Shown piece after piece: positions 50,226-58,161 of a DNA stretch of 64,000 nt. Source of the stretch: an uncultured Pelagibacteraceae bacterium (GTDB taxonomy: Bacteria; Pseudomonadota; Alphaproteobacteria; Pelagibacterales; Pelagibacteraceae); the NCBI GenBank assembly GCA_902572515.1, contig CACGGJ010000001.1, forward strand, positions 109,415-173,414. The letters run 5' to 3'. Position numbers and translations under genes: made by a program. The notes under the pieces are model-generated. The model made no database searches. It had not been told where the DNA came from and saw only the letters and a list, made by a program, of their open reading frames with translations. Within the stretch, counting starts at the first letter, position 1; every line of letters starts with the position of its first letter.

Positions 50226-50250
50226 GTGTGTTCAATAAAATCAAACACAC
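50226..50250. repeat. Inverted repeat GTGTGTT/AACACAC
   Basis: Perfect 7-nt arms (50226-50232 and 50244-50250) with an 11-nt centre, in the same divergent region. Possible operator or hairpin. Confidence 0.5.
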
Positions 50251-50280
50251 CCTATTTATAGTGATTTTAAAATGGTTTAC

Positions 50281-50310
50281 CCGTAGGTTAACTTTTGACT
50301 TTGCCTACGG
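50281..50310. promoter_or_regulatory. Inverted repeat CCGTAGG/CCTACGG over a -35-like box
   Basis: Perfect 7-nt arms (50281-50287 and 50304-50310) flank a TTGACT at 50295-50300. The layout suits an operator controlling the plus-strand operon that starts at 50335. Confidence 0.5.
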
Positions 50311-50323
50311 ATGAATTTCTAAT
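50295..50323 (+). promoter_or_regulatory. Possible promoter of the plus-strand membrane-doublet operon
   Basis: TTGACT (50295-50300), a 17-nt spacer and TCTAAT (50318-50323). Transcription would begin only a few bases before the ATG at 50335, implying a nearly leaderless mRNA. Read by eye. Confidence 0.35.
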
Positions 50324-50334
50324 AATCTAAATTT

Positions 50335-50841
50335 ATGAGTAAAAGAAAGGGCTATCCAAGAAAACCATATTCATTTGAAAGAGTTTTAAAAGATTTAGCT
50401 GACGATATTGGTTACGATAATATTGAAACTGTTATAGAAAAAAAAAGAAAAGCTATTGAACATATCTCAAATCCTAATTTCAAAGATCGACAACTTCATA
50501 TACAAGATGGGTTGGAATTAGATATTCATTGTAAAAGGATTGGTAAAGGAACCCCTTTTCTTACAGCTTATGAAACCTTACTTAGAAAAGAAATTGCCAA
50601 TAGAAAAGATCACGATACTAGTGACGAAATAATCAATAATTTACTTAGGTTAGGTGAGTCTATAGGTGATGTAATGGAAGAAACTAGAAAAGCATTAGAC
50701 GATGATAAGGTTGATGAAGATGAAAAAGAACAAATTTCTATTGAGGTTATTGAATTAGAAAAAAAAATTGCTGAACTTAAGCTAAAATTAAATTTAGGTG
50801 AAAAAACAAACTATAAAATTCAAAATAAAAGAGAACCTTAA
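50335..50841 (+). CDS. Possible phage CII-like regulatory protein
   Basis: 168 residues, not firmly recognised. The first ~90 residues (SFERVLKDLADDIGY, then IQDGLELDIHCKRIGKGTPFLTAYETLL) resemble alphaproteobacterial proteins annotated as phage regulatory CII-like, where an LD-x-x-C segment is followed by a Gly/Pro-rich stretch. The C-terminus is an acidic coiled-coil-like helix (EEDRK-type, IEVIELEKKIAELKLKLNL). It is the first gene of the operon with the first membrane doublet (3 nt gap), next to a palindrome-rich control region, so it may autoregulate. Confidence 0.5.
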   Translation: MSKRKGYPRKPYSFERVLKDLADDIGYDNIETVIEKKRKAIEHISNPNFKDRQLHIQDGLELDIHCKRIGKGTPFLTAYETLLRKEIANRKDHDTSDEIINNLLRLGESIGDVMEETRKALDDDKVDEDEKEQISIEVIELEKKIAELKLKLNLGEKTNYKIQNKREP

Positions 50842-50844
50842 TCA

Positions 50845-51693
50845 ATGCGTTATAGGTTTTTATTTAATTTTCTAAAAATTTCACTAGTTACAAAAGGAAT
50901 AAATAAAATAAATATTTTTTTAAATCTTGCAATTTTTTTAAGCATCTTCGCTATCTCAAGTACTCTCATATCTATATATTATGAATCAAAAATTACTGAT
51001 ATCGAAAAAAAAATCGCAAAAAATGATACGATATTAGACGTTCTGTCAGCGAGCACACTATCAATTCCAACTAAAGTTTTAGGTTTAGAGAATATATCAA
51101 ATGATATTAAAAAAAATAATGACATCATAAATTATTTTTTTTATTCAAAAGTAGGACAATTATTTGATGAATATGAATTGTATTATCGTCCAGTGATTCA
51201 TCTTAGTAATTATTTATCTAGTGGTTTTACGGCTATTAAAAATTTTGAGGATTTTATTAATATTAAAGATGATGCAATGCTTAAAAATGTTGATGAGAAA
51301 GTATTTGAAGATTTAAAGCAAAACTCAAGAAACCAAGAAGAATTTTTAAAAATTAGAAATAAAATTGATAATGATCATAAAGAATTTAAACTAGACAGAG
51401 GTATTAAGGTAATTAAACCTGAAAGTTTAAAAAGTTATCAAAATTACTATGACACTTTTATTATATATATAAATGATCAGCTTCATCATTATTCAATAAT
51501 ATCTGGAACGTTACAAAAAATTTATAATAATATAAAAAACGATAATCTTAAAAATTTTGAAGAAATATCGAAGAATTCAAAAGAGTCTAAAAAATTCATT
51601 ATATTTGCTTTTTTCTTTCAATTAATAATTTTTATTATTGTACAGGTAATGGAAATAATAACTACCAGAAGGGAAATACAAAAAATCAAATGA
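50845..51693 (+). CDS. Two-TM membrane protein, doublet 1 member A
   Basis: 282 residues, no known family recognised. One TM lies at about 23-45 and one near 251-271, with a ~200-residue charged, helical domain between. After TM1 comes ISIYYESKI, and the last TM reads FAFFFQLIIFIIVQVMEI. The same two motifs recur in the 53331-54098 protein (ISIYFENKL; YAFIFQLVIFSLVQIFEL), so the two are paralogues. It overlaps the next gene by 4 nt (ATGA). Both termini should lie on the same side of the membrane with the domain on the other. Confidence 0.6.
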   Translation: MRYRFLFNFLKISLVTKGINKINIFLNLAIFLSIFAISSTLISIYYESKITDIEKKIAKNDTILDVLSASTLSIPTKVLGLENISNDIKKNNDIINYFFYSKVGQLFDEYELYYRPVIHLSNYLSSGFTAIKNFEDFINIKDDAMLKNVDEKVFEDLKQNSRNQEEFLKIRNKIDNDHKEFKLDRGIKVIKPESLKSYQNYYDTFIIYINDQLHHYSIISGTLQKIYNNIKNDNLKNFEEISKNSKESKKFIIFAFFFQLIIFIIVQVMEIITTRREIQKIK

Positions 51694-52547
51694 CTTTAAA
51701 TGTAAGAATTCTAGGTTTAATTATTCTAGTAGGTTTATTTACTGTATCATCTTTTATTTTCGATCAGATGGTTATTTATTCTGAAGATAAAATCAGAGAA
51801 AAAAACTTCTTATATAAAAGATCATTTAATAATTATTTATCTAGCAAAAATGTAATGTTTACTACGAGAGATTTAATGACAAGGATTCAAGTGAAAAAAA
51901 ATTTTTTTGAGGATAGACAATCCTTTTTGCAGGATGCTGTATCAGTATTATTTAATGATAATCTGATTAAATCAACATTTGATGAAAATGTTGGAAAAAA
52001 TTATTTCAAAAATCTTAAAACAATTTTTACATCAAGATATCAAACACTGGGATATGATATTTTAAAAGAATGCGATCTAGCATACAGTTTTTTTAAAGGA
52101 ATACAGGTAAGAAAATTTGATCTTAATATCCATGAAGATGAAAAGACAATAAAAGCAATTAAAGGATTAAATAAAATAAATTTAGAAAACTCATTAAAAA
52201 CTCATGATCATTTTACCAAAAAACTGGATATAGAAAGAAAAAAAATTCTATCTGTAGACTATGGCATTTCTAATATTGACGAATTCTATCTCATTAGAAA
52301 AATGTACACTGATTTATTAAATTATTATTTTTTACACTATGGATACTTAGAAAAAATAAATGATGCACATAGGGTAACTTTCAATTTTTATTTTAAAGAA
52401 TCTTCACGTTTTTTAGATGAAAAAAGTAAGCACGAAAGACAAAAAAATTATTTTATTTTATTTGGTGTTTTATCTCAAATTTTAAGTCTTTTTTTCCTAA
52501 TATTTCTTTTTAAAACTTTAATGTTTTTAGCAAATAAAAAATCATAA
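51690..52547 (+). CDS. Two-TM membrane protein, doublet 1 member B
   Basis: 285 residues, family unknown. TM1 lies at about 7-25 and ends in SSFIFDQMVIYSEDKIREKNF. The C-terminal TM (FGVLSQILSLFFLIFLF) is near 255-278. The 52558-53334 protein repeats these motifs (FVFDQFVIQYEEKLRKVNF; FGVVFQLLSLLCLLILF), so they are paralogues. The 4-nt overlap with member A suggests the two proteins form one complex. It ends 10 nt before the convergent doublet 2. Confidence 0.6.
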   Translation: MTLNVRILGLIILVGLFTVSSFIFDQMVIYSEDKIREKNFLYKRSFNNYLSSKNVMFTTRDLMTRIQVKKNFFEDRQSFLQDAVSVLFNDNLIKSTFDENVGKNYFKNLKTIFTSRYQTLGYDILKECDLAYSFFKGIQVRKFDLNIHEDEKTIKAIKGLNKINLENSLKTHDHFTKKLDIERKKILSVDYGISNIDEFYLIRKMYTDLLNYYFLHYGYLEKINDAHRVTFNFYFKESSRFLDEKSKHERQKNYFILFGVLSQILSLFFLIFLFKTLMFLANKKS

Positions 52548-52557
52548 AAAATTTGTC

Positions 52558-53334
52558 TTAAATTTTTGATTTTTTATAAATCAACAATCCTCTAAATAAA
52601 ATCAACAAACAGAGTAAGCTTAATAACTGGAATACTACACCGAATAGAAGCATAAGTTGTTTTCTATTTTCTATTTTTGAAGACTCATTTATCAATTTAT
52701 CGAGATCTTTTGATGCATTCGTTCCAAGTTCAGCCATAGTATTTAACAGATCTTGTAAATAATAATTATTGTGTTCTACATAAGCTTTTGTAGTTTCTAG
52801 AGCAGAACTTTCAGTATCATTTCCATCTTTATCTGTTAAAACAATTACAAAATCAGGGTCTTTTTCTAACTCACCAGTTAACCAATGATTTTCGTCAATT
52901 AAATATTGAAAATATTCAGCAAAGGAAAACTCTTTTTGATTTAATTCTTCACTACTTGTATCTGTTGCCTTTATCTTTTTATCCTTAAGACCTTCTATTA
53001 CCATTTGATCATTAATAATATCTTCCATTAACCTGGTTTGATCAAAAATATTTGAAAAATAATAAAATTTTTTTTTATCTTCAGAAAATGTAGATGCACT
53101 TACAATAAAAACTGTATTTTGAAATGCTAGCAGAAACTCATTTACCCTATTGTTCATTGAAAGATAAGCAGATCTACTTTCTGAGTTTGTTATTATATCA
53201 AAGTTAACTTTCCTTAATTTTTCCTCATACTGAATAACAAATTGGTCAAAAACAAAAGTTAAAATTTGAAAAACACCTGCAAGAAAAACCAATGTCCAGT
53301 TAAAATTTGATAATTTTCCTTTTGCTCTTCTCAT
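52558..53334 (-). CDS. Two-TM membrane protein, doublet 2 member B
   Basis: 258 residues, paralogue of the 51690-52547 protein. It shares the FDQ-x-V-x-x-x-E-x-K-x-R-x-x-NF motif right after TM1 (about 13-30) and FGV-x-x-Q-x-LSL in the last TM (about 227-250). The middle is acidic and poorly conserved between the two copies. It overlaps member A of doublet 2 by 4 nt (ATGA). Function unknown. Confidence 0.6.
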   Translation of the reverse strand: MRRAKGKLSNFNWTLVFLAGVFQILTFVFDQFVIQYEEKLRKVNFDIITNSESRSAYLSMNNRVNEFLLAFQNTVFIVSASTFSEDKKKFYYFSNIFDQTRLMEDIINDQMVIEGLKDKKIKATDTSSEELNQKEFSFAEYFQYLIDENHWLTGELEKDPDFVIVLTDKDGNDTESSALETTKAYVEHNNYYLQDLLNTMAELGTNASKDLDKLINESSKIENRKQLMLLFGVVFQLLSLLCLLILFRGLLIYKKSKI

Positions 53335-54098
53335 GAAAGTTCTTTTAATTCAAATATTTGTACTAAAGAAAAAATAACCAATTGAAAAATAAACGCATAC
53401 AAGATTGCATCTGTTGATTTGTCTGTTGTATTTAGAATAATTTTTTTTAATTCTTTTTTTTCACTATCAACAATACGATTATAATCTTGAAAGAATAAAT
53501 TTATTTGTAAAGTATTATATTCAGATTGGTTCAAATGAGATAAAATATCATCAAATGGAACATTTTTAAGAACTTCCTCAATTTCTAAAATTTCACTACT
53601 TTCTAAATATTCATTCTCATTATCAGGGAATTTATCATATATTTCATAAACATAGTTTAACGCGTCTTCATTTGTCTTTTTGATGTTTTTAAAATTATAT
53701 TTTTTCTTAAGAATTTCATTTTTGATGAGCTCAATATCATCAATGGCATACCTAATTGTAAACGGATACCAAGTTAATAAATAAAAATAAAATCTTTTCT
53801 TACTTATGTTAACCTTTTCGTTGTTTTCAATTGTATCATAAGTAAATTTTCCAATTTTAAATTCTAAATTTCTTGATGGTGCGTCTGTTAACCATTCTTG
53901 TATTTTAAACTCTTCAAGTTCTAATTTAATTAATTTAACCTTATAATTGTTTAATTTATTTTCAAAATATATTGAAATACCTGAAGATATAAGTGCTGCT
54001 AATACTAAAAAAATTCCCAACTCCGAAAAAAATTTCAGTCTTTGTTTATTTTTTTTACTAGTTGCTAAAAGGTTTTTAATTAAAAAAGCTCTAATCAT
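53331..54098 (-). CDS. Two-TM membrane protein, doublet 2 member A
   Basis: 255 residues, paralogue of the 50845-51693 protein. TM1 is at about 27-45 and followed by ISIYFENKL. The last TM (YAFIFQLVIFSLVQIFEL) is near 231-251. The central domain is Lys/Glu/Asp-rich and helical. It starts directly after the PrsW-like gene stop and overlaps member B, giving a three-gene operon PrsW-A-B. Confidence 0.6.
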   Translation of the reverse strand: MIRAFLIKNLLATSKKNKQRLKFFSELGIFLVLAALISSGISIYFENKLNNYKVKLIKLELEEFKIQEWLTDAPSRNLEFKIGKFTYDTIENNEKVNISKKRFYFYLLTWYPFTIRYAIDDIELIKNEILKKKYNFKNIKKTNEDALNYVYEIYDKFPDNENEYLESSEILEIEEVLKNVPFDDILSHLNQSEYNTLQINLFFQDYNRIVDSEKKELKKIILNTTDKSTDAILYAFIFQLVIFSLVQIFELKELS

Positions 54099-54803
54099 TT
54101 ATATTTTTATTTTCTCATGTTCGCTTTTTTTATTTTTCTGTTTCCTTTTAAGATCTCTATGAAGGTATAATGAAGAAAAAACTAGAGCAAGTATGACCCA
54201 CATTGAGTCTGGCCATTCAAGAAAATTATAAAAACCATGAAATAGATAAGGTAAAATTAATGACAATATCAAAAAATTTTTATTTCCAGTAAAAGCATAC
54301 ATTCCAAAATAGTAACCCATTACAGCACCATTAAGTCCATGCAAAGGTATTGCCGAGTATGACCTGCCTAAAGCCACTAAATATGATAATTCAGCAAAAT
54401 CATAACCTTCATCTTTTGCTATTTGCTCTGCCCATTCATATACGTAAGTATAATTTTCATAAGTTGCAAAACCCAAAGAAACAACAACCCCATAAACTAA
54501 ACCATCCATAGGTTCATTAAATTCGTTTCTTTTTAAAACTATTAGATAAAGAATTGAAAATTTTAACAATTCTTCGGCCCACGCAGGACCCAAGAAACTA
54601 CTGACTAAATTTTCAGAGTATTTTGATCCGTCATAAAAAAAATCATGACTTAAACCATTTAAAATTCCCGCAGGTAAACAAATTAAAAAACCAAGAAAAA
54701 AAATTAATATTACTGTGCCTTTAGGTTCTTTAAATTTATCGGTAAGTACAAAATATAATAAAATTATTATTGGAGGAACTAATGTAATTAAAAGAGTTAT
54801 CAT
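54099..54803 (-). CDS. PrsW-like intramembrane glutamic protease family protein
   Basis: 234 residues with about seven hydrophobic segments. The family motifs are present: AWAEELLKF (Glu77-Glu78, Lys81), then GFATYENYTY, then LHGLNGAVMGYYFG, then YLFHGFYNF. In Bacillus PrsW cleaves the anti-sigma factor RsiW within regulated intramembrane proteolysis. Here the gene heads the operon of doublet 2, so those two-TM proteins are natural candidates as substrates or partners; that link is inference from position. A strongly Lys-rich tail ends the protein. Confidence 0.75.
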   Translation of the reverse strand: MITLLITLVPPIIILLYFVLTDKFKEPKGTVILIFFLGFLICLPAGILNGLSHDFFYDGSKYSENLVSSFLGPAWAEELLKFSILYLIVLKRNEFNEPMDGLVYGVVVSLGFATYENYTYVYEWAEQIAKDEGYDFAELSYLVALGRSYSAIPLHGLNGAVMGYYFGMYAFTGNKNFLILSLILPYLFHGFYNFLEWPDSMWVILALVFSSLYLHRDLKRKQKNKKSEHEKIKI

Positions 54804-54845
54804 TTAAAAATGCTATCAAATGATTAAAATAAAGTCTAACACAAG

Positions 54846-54866
54846 TGTAGTCTTTTTGTAGTCTTT
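54846..54866. repeat. Right end repeat of element 2
   Basis: Exact 21-nt match to 47273-47293, same orientation, located 77 nt before the partial tRNA-Thr copy. Likely recombinase-binding or end-recognition sequence. Confidence 0.75.
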
Positions 54867-54943
54867 ATAAATGATGCTAGTAGACGGGAGTCTAAAAGTT
54901 AAGTAGTATCAACCTTAATGATAGGAAAATTATTTACGCTTAC

Positions 54944-54991
54944 TGATTTGTAATCAATAGGTCCGCGGTTCGAATCCGTGCGGGGGCACCA
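54944..54991 (+). repeat. Partial tRNA-Thr copy 2 (att-like direct repeat, 48 nt)
   Basis: These 48 nt are identical to the tRNA-Thr 3' part at 46306-46353, ending at the CCA. The match is shorter than in copy 1, so this is probably the older integration boundary. It is not a functional tRNA. Confidence 0.93.
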
Positions 54992-55028
54992 TCACACAAA
55001 AAAAAATTAACGTTAAATATTTTAAAAC

Positions 55029-56090
55029 CTATAATAATTTAAAATATTTTTTAATTTGGCTTAAAGTAAATTCAAAAATTTTATTTGGATTTTTATAAAA
55101 CTCTTTATACCACAAATTAGTTAAATTCAGCGCTTCAAAAACATTTATTCTTGGTCTCCAGTTAAAACTTCTTTTAATTTTAATGTTAGATAACTTGAGT
55201 ATCTTTGTTTCTTTAAATTTGATTTTTTTTTTGTAGCCAAAATTTAAAATTTTAAGGTTTTTCTTTAATATTTTTACTAAAGTAATTACTTTAATATTAG
55301 AGCTTTTATTAGGGCCTACATTAAATACTATTGAATTTGATTTTATTTTTTTTTGACTTTTGCAAATTATTATCAGCAAAGCATTTATTAAATCAAAAAT
55401 ATGCTGCCAAGGTCTTATTGCATTTGGATTACGTAAAATAAATTTTTTATTTTTATTAATTGATAAAAATAAGTCAGGAATTAATCTTGTAAAATCAAAA
55501 TCACCTCCACCAATTATATTTCCAGCTCTAATAATCGTTACATTTTTTGTAAATTTGAAAAAAGACTCTTTGTAGCTATTTGCTAAGATATCTTGTGAAG
55601 ACTTACTTGAACTGTATGGATCAAGTCCACCTAATTTAGATTCCTCGCTCAAAATATTTCCTGTAATGTTTCTATAAACTTTATCTGAGGTAAAAATTAA
55701 TACCTGACGAACAGATGGGGTTTTTTTTATCAACTCAAACAATTCGATAGTTCCTAAGACATTTGTTAAGTAAGTACCTTTTATATCTTTATAAGCCTCT
55801 CTGACTATAGGTTGTGATGCTAAATGAATAATAATTTCTGGTTTAAATTTAATAATTTTTTTTTTAAAATTATTTATTTTTAAAATATCACCAGAAATAG
55901 TTTTAATTAATTTTTTAAAATTTGGATGGTTAGATAGATATCCCTTGTAATTTTTTTTTAATGAATAACCTAAAATATTTGCACCAAATAAAGACAAAAC
56001 AATTGATAAATTAGATCCAACAAACCCAGTGTGGCCTGTAATTAATATTTTTTTTTTATTAAAGAATTTTTTAAATGTTTTTATTCGCAT
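55029..56090 (-). CDS. rfbG: CDP-glucose 4,6-dehydratase
   Basis: 353 residues of the extended SDR family. The NAD motif TGHTGFVGSNLSIVL, the sugar-side motif HLASQPIVREAYKD, and the catalytic Tyr/Lys in DPYSSSKSSQ are visible, as is GGGDFDFTRLIPDL, typical of CDP-glucose 4,6-dehydratases. It converts CDP-glucose to CDP-4-keto-6-deoxyglucose for surface polysaccharide. RfbF, which makes its substrate, is encoded nearby at 59032. It overlaps the upstream gene by 10 nt. Confidence 0.88.
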   Translation of the reverse strand: MRIKTFKKFFNKKKILITGHTGFVGSNLSIVLSLFGANILGYSLKKNYKGYLSNHPNFKKLIKTISGDILKINNFKKKIIKFKPEIIIHLASQPIVREAYKDIKGTYLTNVLGTIELFELIKKTPSVRQVLIFTSDKVYRNITGNILSEESKLGGLDPYSSSKSSQDILANSYKESFFKFTKNVTIIRAGNIIGGGDFDFTRLIPDLFLSINKNKKFILRNPNAIRPWQHIFDLINALLIIICKSQKKIKSNSIVFNVGPNKSSNIKVITLVKILKKNLKILNFGYKKKIKFKETKILKLSNIKIKRSFNWRPRINVFEALNLTNLWYKEFYKNPNKIFEFTLSQIKKYFKLL

Positions 56091-56941
56091 TTTATTTTTT
56101 CTAATTTATCCCAAAATAAAATAAATTTTTTTTCATATTTGTAATTTAATTTAGATCTATGAATTTGATCATTTATATATTTATAGAGCACACTTATTCT
56201 AGGATCTATTTTTTTATTAATTTTTTTTAAAAATGGATTTATAGAATTATAACAATTTTTTTTATTATGCTGTATATAAAATCTATTTATCTTTGAAAAC
56301 TTAACTTCAAGTATCATATTGTTATTATTTTTGTCAGATAAATCAAAATAACAGAAATTTTTTTTAGTAGTAATTTTATTTAATTTAAAAAATTTTAAAT
56401 CATAAAAAATTCTTATAAAATGAATAGAATAAAATCTAATTAATCCACCGCCTGATGAATGAACATATTTCCATAAGTTGTTTTCACTATTATGTTTAAT
56501 ATCCCAAATTATTTTAAATTTTTGATTTCTTGTTAGTCTCCTTTTAATATAATTGTGCCACACAATATATTTAAACAAAAAGCCCACGCTAAATTTTATT
56601 TTTTTATTTTGTAAAAATTCAATTAATTTAATTGAATTCGAAGGATTGATACTTATAGGTTTTTCCAAAAAAACGTGTTTTGGTCTATAAATTTTAACAT
56701 ATCTTCTTAAATTCAAATCTTGGTTTTGTGGATTTTGGGCAATGATTAAGTAATCAATTTTTTTTAAAGTTAATTTTTTTTCATTATACCAAATTACTTT
56801 TTTTAAAAACTTTTTTAGTTCAATTCTTTTTTTAATTTTTTTTTGATATTTTATATTTAAAAATATATTTTTAGATTTTTTGTATATTGAAGGAAGATAA
56901 CCATATAATCCAAAACCTGATCCAAGAATTAAAGTATTCAT
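56081..56941 (-). CDS. Gfo/Idh/MocA-like oxidoreductase family protein
   Basis: 286 residues. The N-terminal LILGSGFGLYGYLPSIYK is a Rossmann-type start, and FLEKPISINPSNSIKLIEFL carries the EKP motif characteristic of the Gfo/Idh/MocA family. The family usually runs ~330-350 residues, so this protein is short and divergent. It is very Lys/Ile/Asn-rich. Position between the C-methyltransferase and rfbG suggests it reduces a keto-sugar intermediate, which is inference. Confidence 0.65.
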   Translation of the reverse strand: MNTLILGSGFGLYGYLPSIYKKSKNIFLNIKYQKKIKKRIELKKFLKKVIWYNEKKLTLKKIDYLIIAQNPQNQDLNLRRYVKIYRPKHVFLEKPISINPSNSIKLIEFLQNKKIKFSVGFLFKYIVWHNYIKRRLTRNQKFKIIWDIKHNSENNLWKYVHSSGGGLIRFYSIHFIRIFYDLKFFKLNKITTKKNFCYFDLSDKNNNNMILEVKFSKINRFYIQHNKKNCYNSINPFLKKINKKIDPRISVLYKYINDQIHRSKLNYKYEKKFILFWDKLEKIKCE

Positions 56942-58161
56942 TTAAAATCACTTTTTGATATTATATCAATTACTTTGCCTTTATATTTTAATTGACTTGA
57001 TAAATATTTTTTTATTTCAGAACTAATATGCCAAGCTAAATTAATTATAACACCCTTTTTTTTATCCTTTTCTGAAAAAAATTTTTCTTTTACAATTTTA
57101 ATATTTGTTCCAGGAGCATACTTATTATTTTTCAAAGATGTATTTTTTTCATAAATAAACGAAATATAATTGGAGTCCAATTTTAGTAGATTTAATATTA
57201 TTGAGGCTCTACCAGGAAATGCTTTAGCTGCTATTGGTCCTTTTTCTCTTACAATTTGATAAAGTTGTTTTTTTTTCTTTAAGCACCAATAATCAACTCT
57301 TTTCTGCAAATATCTAACCTGATTAATTATTAATTTTTCAGATCTCAATTTTTTTTTAACTTCACTTTTGTTTTTAAAAACTTTACCTTTATTGCTTAAA
57401 TACACCCTTATATTGCCGTTGTATCTTTTAACAAACTTGTAATCTATTATTTTAATTTTCATTTTTTCTGAAATTTTAACAAATGACTTCAAACTATATG
57501 TTCTTGGATGTTCGTGATAGAAGGTATCAAATTGATTTTTTTTAATTACCTCACCAAAATAGTGATTTTCAATTATTATTAAAGTATCGTCATCACAAAT
57601 ATTTTTCAGAGACAATAATAAATTTTTTAAATCATCGATATGTGCAAAAACGTTTGTGAAAGTAATTATATTAATTTTTCCAATTATTTTTTTAATTTTA
57701 TTTGAAGAAGATAAATTAAAGTAACTATTAAAAATTTTATGTCCTTTTTTTTTAGCCTCTTTATAAGCTCCTGTAGGCTCAATTCCAAATGTTTTACATC
57801 CTTGCTTTTTAAATAATGATAGTAAACTTCCATCGTTACAACCAATATCTAAGACTGTTTTATCTTTGATATTAGTAAAATATTTCTTTGAACTCAAAAC
57901 CAAATCTTTCATGCCATCTAAAACATCTTTTGTATTAGAAGATCTATAATGATAAGTTTTTGGGAATAAGATTTTTTTCTCTATATTATATTTCTGAAAG
58001 GCTGTTAGACAATCTTTGCAATAAGAAACCTTTAGTTTATAAAATTTATTATTATTTGGTTTTTTTGAAAGATCATCGCATAGCGGTTGTTTTCCAAGAT
58101 TTAGAAAATCAAATAACTTTTTTTCACAGATTTGGCACTTTTTAATTATTTTATATTTCAT
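56938..58161 (-). CDS. Sugar C-methyltransferase-like SAM enzyme with N-terminal zinc-binding domain
   Basis: 407 residues. An N-terminal four-Cys zinc module (CQICEKKLFDFLNLGKQPL; YCKDCLTAFQ) is followed by a SAM site (TVLDIGCNDGSLLSLFKKQG) and a C-terminal domain with GPIAAKAFPGRASIIL. This layout (Methyltransf_13, _25-type core, Methyltransf_14) is that of NDP-keto-deoxyhexose C-methyltransferases. With RfbF and RfbG nearby it likely C-methylates CDP-4-keto-6-deoxy sugar. 4-nt overlap with the Gfo/Idh gene. Confidence 0.82.
   Translation of the reverse strand: MKYKIIKKCQICEKKLFDFLNLGKQPLCDDLSKKPNNNKFYKLKVSYCKDCLTAFQKYNIEKKILFPKTYHYRSSNTKDVLDGMKDLVLSSKKYFTNIKDKTVLDIGCNDGSLLSLFKKQGCKTFGIEPTGAYKEAKKKGHKIFNSYFNLSSSNKIKKIIGKINIITFTNVFAHIDDLKNLLLSLKNICDDDTLIIIENHYFGEVIKKNQFDTFYHEHPRTYSLKSFVKISEKMKIKIIDYKFVKRYNGNIRVYLSNKGKVFKNKSEVKKKLRSEKLIINQVRYLQKRVDYWCLKKKKQLYQIVREKGPIAAKAFPGRASIILNLLKLDSNYISFIYEKNTSLKNNKYAPGTNIKIVKEKFFSEKDKKKGVIINLAWHISSEIKKYLSSQLKYKGKVIDIISKSDFK

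Larger units (their letters stand above)
47172..54991 (+). mobile_element. Integrated element 2 at tRNA-Thr, about 7.8 kb
   Basis: It is bounded by partial tRNA-Thr copies at 47116-47171 and 54944-54991, and a 21-nt repeat lies just inside both ends (47273-47293, 54846-54866). Cargo: a NucS-like nuclease, a DUF2130 protein, a ribbon-helix-helix-like protein, a small membrane protein, a possible phage-type regulator, two doublets of two-TM proteins and a PrsW-like protease. No integrase, capsid or terminase gene is recognised, so it is a defence-type or satellite-type island that would need help to move, or a decayed one. Confidence 0.8.
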
